Part shown: positions 21,831-30,417 of the stretch, piece by piece
Layout of the letters: every line of letters begins with the position of its first letter
Numbering within the stretch: the first letter of the stretch is position 1
Source of the DNA: Trichomonas vaginalis G3
Lineage: Eukaryota; Parabasalia; Trichomonadida; Trichomonadidae
Reading direction: 5' to 3'
NCBI RefSeq assembly: GCF_026262505.1
Contig: NC_067205.1
Span: 25,363,693-25,427,692 of the forward strand
DNA: 64,000 bases
Program-made: the position numbers and the translations under genes
The notes under the pieces: generated by a model
What the model was told of the DNA's origin: nothing
Database searches by the model: none
Seen by the model: only the letters and a program-made list of their open reading frames with translations

Positions 21831-21836
<6 letters not shown>
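21831..21836. repeat. 6-bp target duplication ATTTAA, left of element 2
   Basis: Matches 45,485-45,490 on the other side; the length is as known for Maverick/Polinton integration. The A/T-rich sequence makes exact phasing against the poly-A tract slightly uncertain. Confidence 0.75.
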
Positions 21837-21875
<39 letters not shown>

Positions 21876-21912
21876 TAGTGGGGCTTCCAGGCACTTCGTG
21901 CCCTCTAGCCCC
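21837..21912. repeat. Left terminal inverted repeat of element 2 with outer poly-A
   Basis: 37 A (21,837-21,873), then the 39-bp repeat, containing the hairpin GGCAC-TTC-GTGCC. The right end mirrors it with 23 T. Confidence 0.93.
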
Positions 21913-21966
21913 CAGTCACTTTTCGGTCACTTTTCAGGAAAAAACATTTTTATTATTAAATATAAA

Positions 21967-22800
21967 ATGAATTTTACAAAACCACCGTTACCCTTCTTTG
22001 GAAATAAGAGTAAATGTAAAGATATTATATTGAGAGAACTTAAGAAACTACCGAATGGTCTAACATTTGTAGACTTGTTCGGTGGAAGTTTCTATATATC
22101 TCATTTGTGCCATACAATATTTCCTGACTCAAAGATTATATGCAATGACTTCGACAACTATATGAACCGTCTCAAACATATACCAGACACAAACAAAATA
22201 TTGAAAGAGTTAAAAGAAAAGATACCTATAGGTAAGATGGAACGTATACCATTAGATAAGAAAAATACTGTCAGAGAGGTTTTGAAAAAGGCAGAGTATA
22301 TTGACTGGGATAGTATATCTGCTAGACTGTTATATAGTGGTGCTATAAGAGTTCATGACATTGAAACACTTATGTCAAAAGTTTTATATCTTAACTATAC
22401 AAATGTTTTCAAAGAGGACATAGATAAATATATTGAGGGTATAGAGTTTGTGAGATGTCATTGGACAGAGTTGTATGAAAAATATAAAGACAAGGAAAAT
22501 GTTTTCTTTATAGTAGACCCGCCGTTCTTTAACACATACGATTTTCAATACCAAGCAGACTGGACTTTGAGAGACTCTTTAGAAACTTTAGACGTTTTAC
22601 ATAACCATCCATGCTTTTACTTTACATCCGATAAAAGTGGTTTGGAAAGTGTTATGAGATGGTTAGAGGACATACATGACTATGAGTTTATATATGACAA
22701 GATAGAATATGAGAGAGGTCCTATAAACTGGAGAAAGTGTCATAACAAAGAAATTTTATTAGTAAGTAAATGTGGTTTGAAATCGGACTACTTGTTTTAG
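21967..22800 (+). CDS. D12-class (Dam-like) N6-adenine DNA methyltransferase
   Basis: A 277-residue protein that transfers a methyl group from S-adenosylmethionine to adenine in DNA. The N-terminal PFFGNKSK (9-16) corresponds to the Dam family's N-terminal cofactor-binding segment. VDLFGGS (35-41) fits the FxGxG motif, CNDFDNY the next acidic cofactor contact, and DPPF (184-187) is catalytic motif IV. The length suits the family. The frame is open upstream to 21,898, but the ATG at 21,967 follows the element's usual TTTTTAT leader and starts the conserved domain. Dam relatives methylate GATC; that specificity is not proven here. It is the first gene inside the left end. Confidence 0.88.
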   Translation: MNFTKPPLPFFGNKSKCKDIILRELKKLPNGLTFVDLFGGSFYISHLCHTIFPDSKIICNDFDNYMNRLKHIPDTNKILKELKEKIPIGKMERIPLDKKNTVREVLKKAEYIDWDSISARLLYSGAIRVHDIETLMSKVLYLNYTNVFKEDIDKYIEGIEFVRCHWTELYEKYKDKENVFFIVDPPFFNTYDFQYQADWTLRDSLETLDVLHNHPCFYFTSDKSGLESVMRWLEDIHDYEFIYDKIEYERGPINWRKCHNKEILLVSKCGLKSDYLF

Positions 22801-22901
22801 GTTTTTTCCATTGTGTCATTTATTTCTTTGACGTGGCAGAAAAGTACAGAGAATATGAAGATGAACCAATGCCTGCAAATGTTCAGTATATGTACTCGTA
22901 A
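22770..22901 (+). CDS. Small 43-residue membrane protein overlapping the methyltransferase 3' end
   Basis: Starts in another frame within the last 31 bp of the methyltransferase gene. Residues 2-22 form one hydrophobic segment (WFEIGLLVLGFF onward), long enough to cross a membrane, followed by a charged Glu/Tyr-rich tail. No family is recognised. The overlap and the hydrophobic-then-charged pattern argue against chance, but no leader motif of its own is seen, so expression is uncertain. Confidence 0.45.
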   Translation: MWFEIGLLVLGFFHCVIYFFDVAEKYREYEDEPMPANVQYMYS

Positions 22902-22924
22902 GAGATATTTTTATCTAATATTAA

Positions 22925-23287
22925 ATGGACGCACAGAACTTAGCGAATGCACAGCAACCTGGACAACCAAACCCAGAGAATATTCCAAATGAAGTTAGAA
23001 TACAAACTGCAATGGCAAACTATGGTCAAGTGCCAACAGATGTACAAATGCAAACTGCCATGTCAAATGACGCTGCGTTAGGTTTGCCACCATGGTATGC
23101 AAATATGAGATGGAAAGAGTTTTATACAAACCCTGAAGTGGGATATAAACAACTTTATGCAGATGACGCGAACACAGGAGTTGACCCAGAGTATGTTTTC
23201 TACCAGAGGAGAAATAGAATGTATGAGCTCCAGTTAAAGAATGCTATGGAACTCAGAAGGAAACGTAAGAGACTAGGTGGACATTAG
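22925..23287 (+). CDS. Small Gln/Asn-rich protein with basic C-terminus
   Basis: 120 residues. The N-terminal half is Gln/Asn/Pro-rich with a doubled phrase of the form QTAM(A/S)N; the C-terminus is a basic helix rich in Arg and Lys. No membrane segment. The leader TTTTTATCTAATATTAA precedes the ATG. It stands with other small genes between methyltransferase and fibre, a position that suggests a minor virion or DNA-binding protein, but no family is recognised. Confidence 0.7.
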   Translation: MDAQNLANAQQPGQPNPENIPNEVRIQTAMANYGQVPTDVQMQTAMSNDAALGLPPWYANMRWKEFYTNPEVGYKQLYADDANTGVDPEYVFYQRRNRMYELQLKNAMELRRKRKRLGGH

Positions 23288-23305
23288 ATTTTTACATATA
23301 GTAAA

Positions 23306-23548
23306 ATGGGTTTCTTCAGTAAGATAGGAAACTTCTTTCGAAATGTTGGAAGAGGTATATGGAATGGAATAAAAACCGTAGGAAGAGGAATTTGGAACGG
23401 AGTCAAAAATATTGGTAAAAGGGTAGGTCAGTTCGTTGGTATTATACCTAAAGACCCTGAACCAGAAGAGCAAGCTCCTGTTATACAACAGCCTGAACCT
23501 GCACCACAGTCTAGTTGGCAACCAAATCCAACACCTCAACCGTATTAA
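23306..23548 (+). CDS. Small amphipathic-helix protein with Pro-rich tail
   Basis: 80 residues. Residues 1-45 repeat the pattern GxFxxIGxFxRNVGRGIWNG, Gly-spaced aromatic and basic residues that would form amphipathic helices; residues 50-80 are Pro/Gln-rich. Such helices bind or disturb membranes, as in minor virion proteins of some icosahedral viruses; that role is inferred from composition. The leader TTTTTACATATAGTAA precedes the ATG. Compare the 133-residue protein at 26,627. Confidence 0.72.
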   Translation: MGFFSKIGNFFRNVGRGIWNGIKTVGRGIWNGVKNIGKRVGQFVGIIPKDPEPEEQAPVIQQPEPAPQSSWQPNPTPQPY

Positions 23549-23552
23549 AAAA

Positions 23553-24400
23553 TTATATTTTTACCGTTCGATAGTAGTTGTATATGAAACTAAGTTCTAA
23601 GTAAAACGCGTGGTATAATGGAATTATTCTTTTTCTTCCATCTGTAGTAAACCATACTTGAAAGTCTGAAATACTTCCACTTGGTGGTTCGTATAACTTT
23701 GTAGGTTTTTCGTAAAAGTCATTTGCCAAGCATAAGAAAGAGTTTTGGGCGCCAGAAAATGAAGCATGAACAATAATAGCAGCTGGGTCGAAAACATCTT
23801 TAAATAAATATGGTTCATCTCTTGCATATCGACTGTAAATATTTGCTAAAGGAAGTTCGACTTTCTGATTTAACATTCTTTGCAAATAATACCATGACAT
23901 TGCAGTGAATTCTGTATATATTTGTTCGTCTTTCTTTGGATTGTCTTCGTAGATTTGAAATGACACTTGTGAATTTTGTTTGTCATATACAATTCTCACA
24001 TAAAGTGTGCTCTCGGTATTTGCATATTCATCAGCATATTTTGCATAACATGAATTTATTTTATCTTCTATATTTTTTAACGCAGTCTGTAGAGAAGATG
24101 AAAGGTCAACTTGTATTAGCTCAATTTCTTCCCACATTTTTCGTTTCCCTTCAGATATATAATCTATATGAAACCTTACAATAAATGGAAAACTTTTATC
24201 TTCTACAGACACAAACTTCATTCTACGAAAGCCAATAGCTTTTGTGACAGATGGGTCTCTTAGCCATCTTAATGGGTAGTCAAAACGATAGCCTTCATGC
24301 TTTACGGTCTCTGTCTCAACTTTTGACCGACATTAGTAAAAAGTTCATCTAATGGTTTAGTTGTAGCAACTCTTGAATTTTCTTTTTCTATTGGAAGCAT
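23553..24400 (-). pseudogene. Paralogue pair member 1, structural-type protein, looks broken
   Basis: About 280 codons, related along its length to 28,585-29,444: both open with a KPLDxxFTN-type segment and end in a Tyr-rich YLELSFIYNY-type segment. Predicted mostly beta with some helix. No known family is recognised; a virion role is possible given neighbouring fibre and small virion-type genes. The start faces the fibre gene across an 18-bp shared promoter. It looks broken. Confidence 0.6.
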
Positions 24401-24418
24401 ATTTTATCTAGAATAAAA
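24401..24418. promoter_or_regulatory. 18-bp two-way promoter between structural-type and fibre genes
   Basis: Two opposed ATGs are separated by ATTTTATCTAGAATAAAA, which reads as an A/T-rich leader on both strands. It leaves almost no room for upstream control, so start-site selection probably lies in this motif itself. Confidence 0.6.
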
Positions 24419-25654
24419 ATGTCAAATGAAACAGCGTCTATGAGAGAAATAAAACACAACCGACAACTCATTATACAAGCTCTAAATAAGAACACAACAA
24501 ACTTTTCAAACTATTCTAAGATATCTGAGTCATTGAAAGAAGGAAACTTAAAACTGACATTAAACCCAATGACAGATGAGTTTCTGTTTCAAGACAATAA
24601 GAACCATACTGTCTGTATAAATCCAACAAAAGGAACTTTAAACGAGAAACCTATAGATGAACTTCTTTTGAAAGCAGATATTGACAACAAAGCTGACAAA
24701 GAGTATGTAGATGCAACAAGAGACTATATTCTCGCATGGACAGATAGAACATACCCACAAAAACATCATACACATAACATCTATGACGTAGATGAACTAC
24801 CAGCAATGTTAGATGACAAAGCTGACAAAACATATGTTGACAATAAAATGTCAAGTGAAGTGACAAGAGCTGACAAAGAATATTCTAAAAAGACTCATAC
24901 ACATACCATATCTGATATTACAAACTTACAAGAAACCTTAAACAAGAAAAGTGACGTTGGACATACACACGATTTCTTCGCAACTGTTGGTATAGAAAAT
25001 ATTGAAGGAACGGTTGAAGGAGCTGGTGGGGATGTATTAGATTGGAAACCTCCTAACTTTCCACAAGGTTTAACATCGGAAGAAGACATAACAACGATGA
25101 GAAACATTAGATGTAAAGATGTTTATGTCATGGAGGATGAAAATAAAGTTAAATTCACTGCTCAAGATTTATATGACAAGAAAGCAGACAAAACAGAGCT
25201 TCAAACATTAAAGACAGAAATACTTCAAACATTATATCCTATAGGCTCTATTTATACGTCAATGAACTCTACCAGACCAGAAGTAGTACTTGGTTTTGGA
25301 ACTTGGACTCAAATAGTCGACAGGTTTTTGTATTGTGCAAACTCTTCAAAGGAAACAGGTGGAAGTAAAACGATTTCAGGTGCAAATTTACCTGCGCACA
25401 GTCACTACGTAAGTTTAACTACATCTCGAGAAGGTGAGCATAGGCATAAATATTGGGATTGGACAGGAATGACAAAAGGTAAAGGATATGATGTTAAAAA
25501 CGACGTTCAGTTTGCTATAAATTGTTACTTGGATAACACTGAGGTAGGAGGAAACCATACACATTTCGTTTCAGGATATACACAAACAACGGGACAAAGT
25601 AAAGACTACATGCCACCTTACATGACAGTTTACGCATGGTATAGAAATGCTTAG
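24419..25654 (+). CDS. Fibre protein with phage-tail-type repeats and tail-collar domain
   Basis: 411 residues. After an N-terminal part (1-85), KADKEYVD-type segments alternate with His-Thr-His motifs (HHTHNIYD near 116, THTHTISD near 159, GHTHDFF near 181), the pattern of trimeric phage tail-fibre repeats in which histidines can bind metal. Residues 272-411 match the layout of the phage tail collar domain: YPIGSIYTS at 273, an FGTW segment near 293, LPAHSH at 324, and a C-terminal DYMPPYMTVYAWYR. The frame is intact. On a virus-like particle it would be the spike that recognises the host surface. A related remnant lies in element 3 (57,770-59,346). Confidence 0.85.
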   Translation: MSNETASMREIKHNRQLIIQALNKNTTNFSNYSKISESLKEGNLKLTLNPMTDEFLFQDNKNHTVCINPTKGTLNEKPIDELLLKADIDNKADKEYVDATRDYILAWTDRTYPQKHHTHNIYDVDELPAMLDDKADKTYVDNKMSSEVTRADKEYSKKTHTHTISDITNLQETLNKKSDVGHTHDFFATVGIENIEGTVEGAGGDVLDWKPPNFPQGLTSEEDITTMRNIRCKDVYVMEDENKVKFTAQDLYDKKADKTELQTLKTEILQTLYPIGSIYTSMNSTRPEVVLGFGTWTQIVDRFLYCANSSKETGGSKTISGANLPAHSHYVSLTTSREGEHRHKYWDWTGMTKGKGYDVKNDVQFAINCYLDNTEVGGNHTHFVSGYTQTTGQSKDYMPPYMTVYAWYRNA

Positions 25655-26610
25655 TCGTCATTTTCAACTTCTTTAGCATATTCGTCAGGAGTTGTCTTAT
25701 ATTTGTTAGGAACTGTCTTTGAAAGTATACCACCTTGAACCTTAACAAGTTTGAAACGAGGTCTGACAATAGTAGTTTTATCTTCTGCTTGCAGTGTGTA
25801 CATTTTGCCATGTTTGCCTAAAACTTCATAATATTCTCTTGTATACTTTCTTCTATTTTTACGAACACGAATGCGAGTACCTGTCGAGTTCCCATTGTTG
25901 TCATAGTCAATAGTATTTTCATATGGGTCGCGTTTAGGTATTTCTATTTTTACTTTGTCACCTTTCTGAAGTTTGAAGCCTGGCATTCTTTCTTGTTTGT
26001 CTCTTTTGACTAAACTATTAAATATATAGTCTTTCTCTAAGTCAGGGTTGTTTTTCATTTCTTCAGGGGAGTGGTTTCCCAAACCTTTTTGTTTACGGCT
26101 ATTGTAAATATTTAAAACTTGTCTCATCTTTGCCATGGAGAAGTGTCTATATTTGTCGTCATATGACATTTCATCTACCTCGCCGCCTTGTGGTTGGTTT
26201 AAGTCTCTTAAGATTTTTATACAACTGTCAATGACACCAAGAGCAGAATGGTTTTGGTCGACAATGAAATATTGGTTTACATTTTTTGAACGCAGATAGT
26301 TTTTAATATCGTCTGATTTGAAAGAACTTTCACAGTCAGATGTCAGTTTTGTTGGATGGTATTTGTCAACGAATATTGTCAAAGCAGTTTTCACATCTAA
26401 AATATTTTTGGACTGTAATGGTATGGCTTCACAGTATCTTGTGTTTTGACCAACAAATATTAGCCAGTATGGAGGTCCATCTTCTCTATACCTCGGAATG
26501 TTTTCCAAGATATCCATAAACCAAGCATTTGGTGTTGAACTAAAGATTTTTATCATGAGTGCTTTCTTTGTCGCTTTAGAAACATAGGGGTCCTTGTTTG
26601 GATTCGTCAT
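25651..26610 (-). CDS. DDE (retrovirus-like) integrase of Maverick type
   Basis: 319 residues. The catalytic RNase-H-like core spans about 30-190: WFMDILEN carries the first acidic residue and LTSDCESSF the second, followed by a helix where the third lies in this family. The last 120 residues are basic and beta-rich, an SH3- or chromodomain-like DNA/chromatin-binding tail. The enzyme joins element ends to host DNA, making the 6-bp duplication seen at this element's ends. It overlaps the fibre stop by 4 bp on the opposite strand and starts 16 bp from the divergent gene at 26,627. Confidence 0.85.
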   Translation of the reverse strand: MTNPNKDPYVSKATKKALMIKIFSSTPNAWFMDILENIPRYREDGPPYWLIFVGQNTRYCEAIPLQSKNILDVKTALTIFVDKYHPTKLTSDCESSFKSDDIKNYLRSKNVNQYFIVDQNHSALGVIDSCIKILRDLNQPQGGEVDEMSYDDKYRHFSMAKMRQVLNIYNSRKQKGLGNHSPEEMKNNPDLEKDYIFNSLVKRDKQERMPGFKLQKGDKVKIEIPKRDPYENTIDYDNNGNSTGTRIRVRKNRRKYTREYYEVLGKHGKMYTLQAEDKTTIVRPRFKLVKVQGGILSKTVPNKYKTTPDEYAKEVENDD

Positions 26611-26626
26611 TTTTATCCTATAAGAA
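26611..26626. promoter_or_regulatory. 16-bp two-way promoter between integrase and small virion-type gene
   Basis: The spacer TTTTATCCTATAAGAA lies between two opposed ATGs. TTTTATCC/TATAAG matches leaders elsewhere in the element. Confidence 0.6.
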
Positions 26627-27028
26627 ATGGGTTTATTTGGCGCATTAGCAGGAGTTGCATCCAGATTTTTGCCCGCAGTGGGAACAATAGCCAGAGGTGT
26701 ATTTGGAGTTGGAAGGAAGATTTTGAGTACATTAGGTATACTTAAAGAGAAAGCACAACCTATTATACAAACTGTACAGAAAGGTTGGGATGTAGCACGA
26801 GATGCAGCAAATCTTATTCCAAATCCTGAAACAAGAGGAAAAGTTCAAGGATGGATGGACAATGTAGGAAGACAAGCAGGAAACTACTATAACAAAGCAA
26901 ATGACTACTATAACCAAGCAGGGCACTACATGGACCAAGGTGAAAGATTCTTTAACAGAGGATATAACCATGCACAACAATGGGTAAACAATAACCAACC
27001 TCAACCGCCTCAAACGTGGGGAATGTAA
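26627..27028 (+). CDS. Small Gly/Ala-rich amphipathic protein, virion-type
   Basis: 133 residues. Residues 1-40 are Gly/Ala/Val-rich with an MGLFGALAG start, resembling membrane-active peptides; the middle is a charged amphipathic helix. The C-terminal part repeats Asn/Tyr/Gln-rich phrases (YYNKANDYYNQAG) and ends in Pro/Gln. The start resembles that of the 80-residue protein at 23,306, and both may be minor virion proteins acting on membranes. No formal family match can be claimed. Confidence 0.72.
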   Translation: MGLFGALAGVASRFLPAVGTIARGVFGVGRKILSTLGILKEKAQPIIQTVQKGWDVARDAANLIPNPETRGKVQGWMDNVGRQAGNYYNKANDYYNQAGHYMDQGERFFNRGYNHAQQWVNNNQPQPPQTWGM

Positions 27029-27047
27029 AGTTTTTTACTGAGATGAA

Positions 27048-27200
27048 ATGAACAATACAGCATTGAGACAAATGGGTTCAAGATGGATTTGTCGACTTCC
27101 AGCAGTTACACAACGTGTTTGTCAAGTTCTTCCTATACCTCAGGAAGTTTTAGACCGACTTAAAAAACAACAACAACCAGTTGAAAACAAACCAAACTAA
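27048..27200 (+). CDS. 50-residue basic protein
   Basis: Short frame with a leader (TTTTTTACTGAGATGAA) identical in kind to that of the next gene at 27,220, which supports it as a real gene. The product is basic with two Cys and a Gln/Asn/Pro tail. Function unknown. Confidence 0.55.
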   Translation: MNNTALRQMGSRWICRLPAVTQRVCQVLPIPQEVLDRLKKQQQPVENKPN

Positions 27201-27219
27201 AATTTTTTACTGAGATGAA

Positions 27220-27804
27220 ATGACCGAAGAAGTTGAAACGGTAGATTTGACACCACAAACAAAAAGTTCAGAACCATTGTCAAAACCTGTCAAAGAACTT
27301 ACAGATGAAGAGAAAAATTCAATAATAGAAAGTGCCAGGTCTGGAAATACAAACCCTAACTATAAAGTCACTTTTCATAGAAATGGAACGGCTAGTATCT
27401 CAAAAAAGAAACAGACTCTCACAAATAAAATATTGAAGTCTGAAGGAGCTTTCGAGACAACAGATGGAAAAGTTTACTTCACTGACCAACAGTTCATTAT
27501 AGAACATCTCATTGACTTAGAGTCGAAATATTCTAAACTTTACAACAAACACAAAAAGTTGAAAGGAAAACAAAAACAAATGGAATATGATATTTACGAA
27601 GATGTTGACGACACAACCATACCTGCAAGTGAGGTAAAGTCAGAGGAACCGAAAAGTGACGAAAAACCGATAGAAGAAGAAAAACCAAAAACTGAAGATA
27701 AACCAAAACCAAAGTTTAGTTTCCAAACTAAACCAACTCAACCTTCATTAGCTGGTATGGGTTGGCGTCAAAGACTTCTGGTAGCAGGAGGTTATGTAAA
27801 GTAA
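27220..27804 (+). CDS. Charged 194-residue protein, unknown function
   Basis: Acidic and disordered N-terminus, a central helical part (about residues 85-125) with Lys-rich coiled-coil character, then a Glu/Pro/Lys-rich linker and a hydrophobic C-terminal GWRQRLLVAGGYVK segment. The leader TTTTTTACTGAG matches that of the preceding small gene. An adaptor between capsid and genome is conceivable; there is no family evidence. Confidence 0.7.
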   Translation: MTEEVETVDLTPQTKSSEPLSKPVKELTDEEKNSIIESARSGNTNPNYKVTFHRNGTASISKKKQTLTNKILKSEGAFETTDGKVYFTDQQFIIEHLIDLESKYSKLYNKHKKLKGKQKQMEYDIYEDVDDTTIPASEVKSEEPKSDEKPIEEEKPKTEDKPKPKFSFQTKPTQPSLAGMGWRQRLLVAGGYVK

Positions 27805-27835
27805 AAGAAAAAAATATTTTTAAAAACAGTATATT

Positions 27836-27974
27836 TTTTTATTTTTATTTGAACTGTACGCTGAGTTTGTTGGAAAAGACCGTTGGGAAACTTGTTTGTT
27901 AGACGATGAAATATGAAATGGCATACCATTTAAAACAACATATTTTAAAAAAATATTTTTTTATTTTATTTGAA
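27836..27974 (+). repeat. Partial duplication of the HNH gene 5' end and leader
   Basis: About 70 bp, from the T-rich leader through the first codons of the HNH gene, occur at about 27,836-27,912 and again as the true gene start at about 27,955-28,030, with few differences. Confidence 0.8.
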
Positions 27975-28559
27975 ATGTACGCTGAGTTTGTTGGAACAGA
28001 CCGTTGGGAAACTTGTTTGTTAGATGAGAAATATGAAATTCACTGTTGTGAGTCATTTGAAGTCAGAAACAAAAAGACAAAAAGAGTTTTAAGCGGATGG
28101 GAGGGAAATGACGGATATGCTCTTATGAAGATGAGTGGAAAAAACTATTTTAAACATGTTGTCATTGCAACTCATTTTATACCGAACCCTAACAATTTAC
28201 CTTTTGTAGACCATATAAACCGTATAAGAAGCGACAATAGACTTGAAAACTTACGTTGGGTCACTTGTTCTGAAAACAATAAGAACAGAGGCAAATTTGG
28301 AGATATTGTATTCGAATTTGTCGACGAACTAGAAGATGAAGCAATTGAAATTACAGACTATGGCAAGCATACGTTTGAGTTTTACTACTATAGCGAAGAA
28401 CAAGACTCTTTCTACTTTTATACCGGCGTAAACTATAGGAAATTACAAGTATGTTTTACTAAGGCAGGCTATGCTTATGTAAACACTAGAGATACAGATG
28501 GAAAAAACGTTCAAATACTTCTTAACAAATTCAAGAAGCTATATGGCATACTATTTTAA
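27975..28559 (+). CDS. HNH homing-type endonuclease
   Basis: 194 residues. The central part (about 60-95) carries an HNH core: HVVIATHF, then VDHINRIRSDNRLENLRWVT, the classic H...DH-N...N...LRW pattern of NUMOD4/HNH proteins of phages and large DNA viruses, and then N(K)NR. Such enzymes cut DNA and often spread their own gene. The ATG at 27,975 follows the T-rich leader; the frame is open 23 codons further upstream but there it runs through the leader. The C-terminal half is Tyr/Phe-rich and unknown. Confidence 0.82.
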   Translation: MYAEFVGTDRWETCLLDEKYEIHCCESFEVRNKKTKRVLSGWEGNDGYALMKMSGKNYFKHVVIATHFIPNPNNLPFVDHINRIRSDNRLENLRWVTCSENNKNRGKFGDIVFEFVDELEDEAIEITDYGKHTFEFYYYSEEQDSFYFYTGVNYRKLQVCFTKAGYAYVNTRDTDGKNVQILLNKFKKLYGILF

Positions 28560-28584
28560 AACAATATATTTTTACATATATTAA

Positions 28585-29444
28585 ATGCTTCAGGTTGAAA
28601 AACAAAGAACAAAAGTAGCAGATACAAAACCGTTAGACTATATCTTTACAAATGCTGGTAGGACTATTTCAGATGAAGAAATTTCATCCCGAGTATACAG
28701 GTTTGACTATCCAATTCGTTGGCTTCAAAGTCCTTCAGATGCAAAGGCAATAGGATTTAGAAGAGTTTTGTTTTCAAATAGAACGAACGCTTTTATGTTC
28801 GCAGTATATTTTCATGGGCAGTATAGAGGTTCTGATGGTCTAATAGACAAATTTGATGAAATGAGAATCTTTACAATTCGTTCAGACGAAAGTCTTGAAA
28901 AAACTCTAAATGACTTTCAAACTCAAATAAACAAATACTACTGGGAATTTCAAGAAAAATACGACTCTTTACTAAATGGAACATACTATCTGAAACTAGA
29001 ATATGACAAGATGAACTCCACCGTTTCATTTCAAAAGATTGAAATTAACCCTCCAAGAGATACAGAGTTTTTATTTTGGAAAGTAGACAAACGTTCTTGG
29101 GACAATTTCTTCGGTTACTAAACCAGAACGAACCATTACCACCAGATGGTCCATTTAAATTTATACTTCCACCAACAGATTTGACAGTTTATAGAAACGT
29201 GTTTGACCCTCAAAATGTTATGTGTCATGCAAGTTTCAGTTCAAGCAACAACAGTTTTCTATGTATTGGTAAGGACTTTTATGACTTTGCTTCTAAATTC
29301 TACGAACCACCTAGTAACAGTTTCTCTGACTTTCAAGTTTGGTTCACAACAAACGGTGTGCAGCATATTATTCCATTGTACTATGACTTTTATCTCGAAT
29401 TGTCTTTCATATATAACTACGGAAAAGTGCTGAAAAAGTACTGA
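28585..29444 (+). pseudogene. Paralogue pair member 2, structural-type protein, looks broken
   Basis: Related along its whole length to 23,553-24,400 but on the other strand, and diverged well beyond the similarity of elements 1 and 2, so the duplication is old. The leader TTTTTACATATATTAA is intact. Function unknown. It looks broken. Confidence 0.6.
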
Positions 29445-29704
29445 AAAATATATTTTAGGGTAGATGGTTAGATCTAACCTGTTTTCTAACCTTATTTCTA
29501 CCCTCTTGAATTTTCATGAATTTCCTTAAGACAGAAAAAAAGTGAGTTAAAATGAGATGTTTACTGAACTGGTTGGATGTCGCCTTCTGAGGTTATGTAG
29601 AACGGCTGACCCGAGAAGTGGAACAGTGCTCTGAGAATTTGGTTCATTCTTGGGAAAGGGTTCTCTCTGTTTGGAAGTTGTATCCTCATCTAATGGCTCG
29701 ATGT

Positions 29705-30226
29705 TGTCCATTGTTTCAAGACAAGTCTTTTACTTTTTCAAGACAAATCTTTTATTGTTTCAAGACAAGTCTTTTACTTTTTCAAGACAAGTCTTTTATT
29801 GTTTCAAGACAAGTCTTTTACTTTTTCAAGACAAGTCTTTTACTTTTTCAAGACAAGTCTTTTACTTTTTCAAGACAAGTCTTTTACTTTTTCAAGACAA
29901 GTCTTTTACTTTTTCAAGACAAGACCCGTTATTTTTCAAGAAATTTTTGGTGTAAAGTTCTCAAATTTGAGAACAGTGGTCTTGATTGAAGACGATACCC
30001 GTACTTTTTCAAGACAAGTCTTTCACTTTTTCAAGACAAGTCTTTTACTTTTTCAAGACAAGTCTTTTACTTTTTCAAGACAAGTCTTTTACTTTTTCAA
30101 GACAAGTCTTTTACTTTTTCAAGACAAGTCTTTTACTTTTTCAAGACAAGTCTTTTACTTTTTCAAGACAAGTCTTTTACTTTTTCAAGACAAGTCTTTT
30201 ACTTTTTCAAGACAATGTCCGACGTA
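29705..30226. repeat. 22-bp iteron array with 18-bp palindromic core (element 2, first)
   Basis: About 20 copies of a 22-bp unit (TTTTTCAAGACAAGTCTTTTAC), each with AAGAC-AA-GTCTT symmetry, in two halves. A core at about 29,935-30,004 contains the perfect palindrome GTTCTCAAATTTGAGAAC (29,957-29,974). The right border carries ATGTCCGACGT; the left border carries a CCATTG in mirror position. Long open frames through the array come from the periodicity. Confidence 0.92.
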
Positions 30227-30417
30227 CCACCAAAAAATATATTTTAGGGTAGATGGTTAGATCTAACCTCATTTCTACCCCGTTTTCTACCCTCGTAGAA
30301 AACACACAAAACTCTTGAATTTTGTTGCTGAATTCAATAAAAATATATTTTAGGGTAGATGGTTAGATCTAACCTCATTTCTACCCCGTTTTCTCACCCG
30401 TTGAATTTTGTATAAAA

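Noticed and set aside
29618-30260. Phe/Ser/Gln repeat proteins
   Set aside because: Created by the 22-bp iteron array; all three forward frames are open at once, as expected of a repeat and not of a gene.
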